Part shown: positions 36,614-37,047 of the stretch, piece by piece
How positions within the stretch are numbered: the stretch's first letter is position 1
Layout of the letters: each line of letters opens with the position of its first letter
Assembly (NCBI GenBank): GCA_020161725.1
Contig: JAIUOG010000012.1
Coordinates: 1-37,047 of the forward strand
From: Pseudomonadota bacterium
GTDB taxonomy: Bacteria; Pseudomonadota; Gammaproteobacteria; Legionellales; Legionellaceae
Length of the DNA stretch: 37,047 nucleotides
Direction of reading: 5' to 3'
Notes under the pieces: generated by a model
The model's input: the letters and a program-made list of their open reading frames with translations, nothing else
Told to the model about the DNA's origin: nothing
Database searches by the model: none
Made by a program: the position numbers and the translations under genes

Positions 36614-37047
36614 AAATTTCCTTTTTATGATTTTCTTTAAAATTTTTGAAATCAACTAAAAGGCCACCAATTAATAAAAACGAAGATATGACAGGAATTC
36701 AGTTTTGGGATGAAGGAAAATTGGGACATCGTAGATCAATGGTTGGGGCAAGGGATGACACCACCATCACTGGAGGACAAAGTGGTTGAGGGATGACAGG
36801 GATTGTGATCACTACGCGAAAAAAAGGATGAAAAGGTAGGTTCACTTACGTCTTGATTTTGAAGGAAATATTCAGAATTTCCTTTTGCCATTAAAGCAGC
36901 TTTATATTGACATAAGAAAGGATCAAGATCGTCAGATTTAGCTAATTTGGTTTCACTTCGGGAATCAAGTTTGGCTGAGCTGAAAACTTCAAGTACTGTT
37001 GCGATATCCAACGACAATAAAATATCGGTTACAACCTAAGGATAAAG
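36614..37047. other. Right-end region without a convincing gene
   Basis: A 93-codon minus-strand frame (36736-37017) exists but starts with TTG, has no ribosome site, has an in-frame stop just upstream, and its 3' third runs through repeat-like text (GGGATGACA at about 36752 and 36792). Residues read as VLEVFSSAKLDSRSETKLAK, which is protein-like, so it may be a decayed gene. An AAGGAAAT/ATTTCCTT hairpin lies near 36862-36884. Confidence 0.3.

Noticed and set aside
36736..37017. 93-codon minus-strand frame at the right end
   Set aside because: TTG start, no ribosome site, in-frame stop nine codons upstream, and the 3' third overlaps repeat-like GGGATGACA text. It may be a decayed gene but is not supported as a CDS.

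Overview
The window looks like a chromosomal segment of a gammaproteobacterium of the order Legionellales, most likely Legionella or a close relative. The reasons are the low G+C content, gammaproteobacterial housekeeping proteins (MreBCD, RluE, E. coli-type Icd with its phosphorylation serine, 3-hydroxylase RoxA), a metabolism centred on amino acids and the TCA cycle, and a block of eukaryote-like, effector-type genes. The placement is inferred from gene content and remembered family patterns, not from a search. No rRNA, tRNA, CRISPR array, transposase or integrase was seen.

Region 1-4340 is an accessory block. Two minus-strand genes encode an endonuclease/exonuclease/phosphatase (EEP) fold protein whose catalytic Asp-His motif lies at the wrong (N-terminal) end, and a protein with an F-box-like segment, ankyrin-like repeats and a C-terminal CaaX box (CLIL). 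A plus-strand gene for a membrane-hairpin protein is broken by a frameshift. Two copies of one dispersed repeat flank the block in opposite orientation, and a 168-bp palindromic, MITE-like element lies at its right edge.

Region 4341-8709 is a minus-strand operon purB-nadB-nadA (purine synthesis and the first two steps of de novo NAD synthesis). Divergent from it, 9229-16365 runs ppsA, a CPA2-type cation/proton antiporter, nadC (third NAD step), an unusual murG and an M20 peptidase, with overlaps or very short gaps between most of them. The MurG resembles the Bacilli/Clostridia variant more than the usual proteobacterial dcw-cluster enzyme.

Region 16458-21501 carries a small secreted ComEA-type helix-hairpin-helix protein, the mreBCD cell-shape operon, rluE on the other strand, and icd with a readable promoter and a classic intrinsic terminator. 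Region 21718-27331 is all minus strand: an APC-superfamily amino-acid transporter, a membrane protein of unknown function, and aconitase AcnA. Acn and Icd catalyse consecutive TCA steps.

Region 27332-30202 has a palindromic element, an isolated fliK-like flagellar hook-length gene with a conserved duplicated acidic motif, another membrane-hairpin unknown, and a small secreted twin-CX3C protein. Region 30338-35535 (all plus) has roxA, a secreted polysaccharide deacetylase, etfB-etfA and ald, fitting catabolism of amino acids and fatty acids. The right end carries a PF04240 'carotenoid biosynthesis' membrane protein and a repeat-rich tail without a convincing gene.

Four kinds of dispersed palindromic DNA are present: small REP-like hairpins (45-64, 8920-8939, 8970-8989), a larger element beginning TGTAGCCTGG (115-215, 4221-4306, degenerate forms at 24523, 32500 and 35614), the 4044-4211 element, and the 27470-27597 element.
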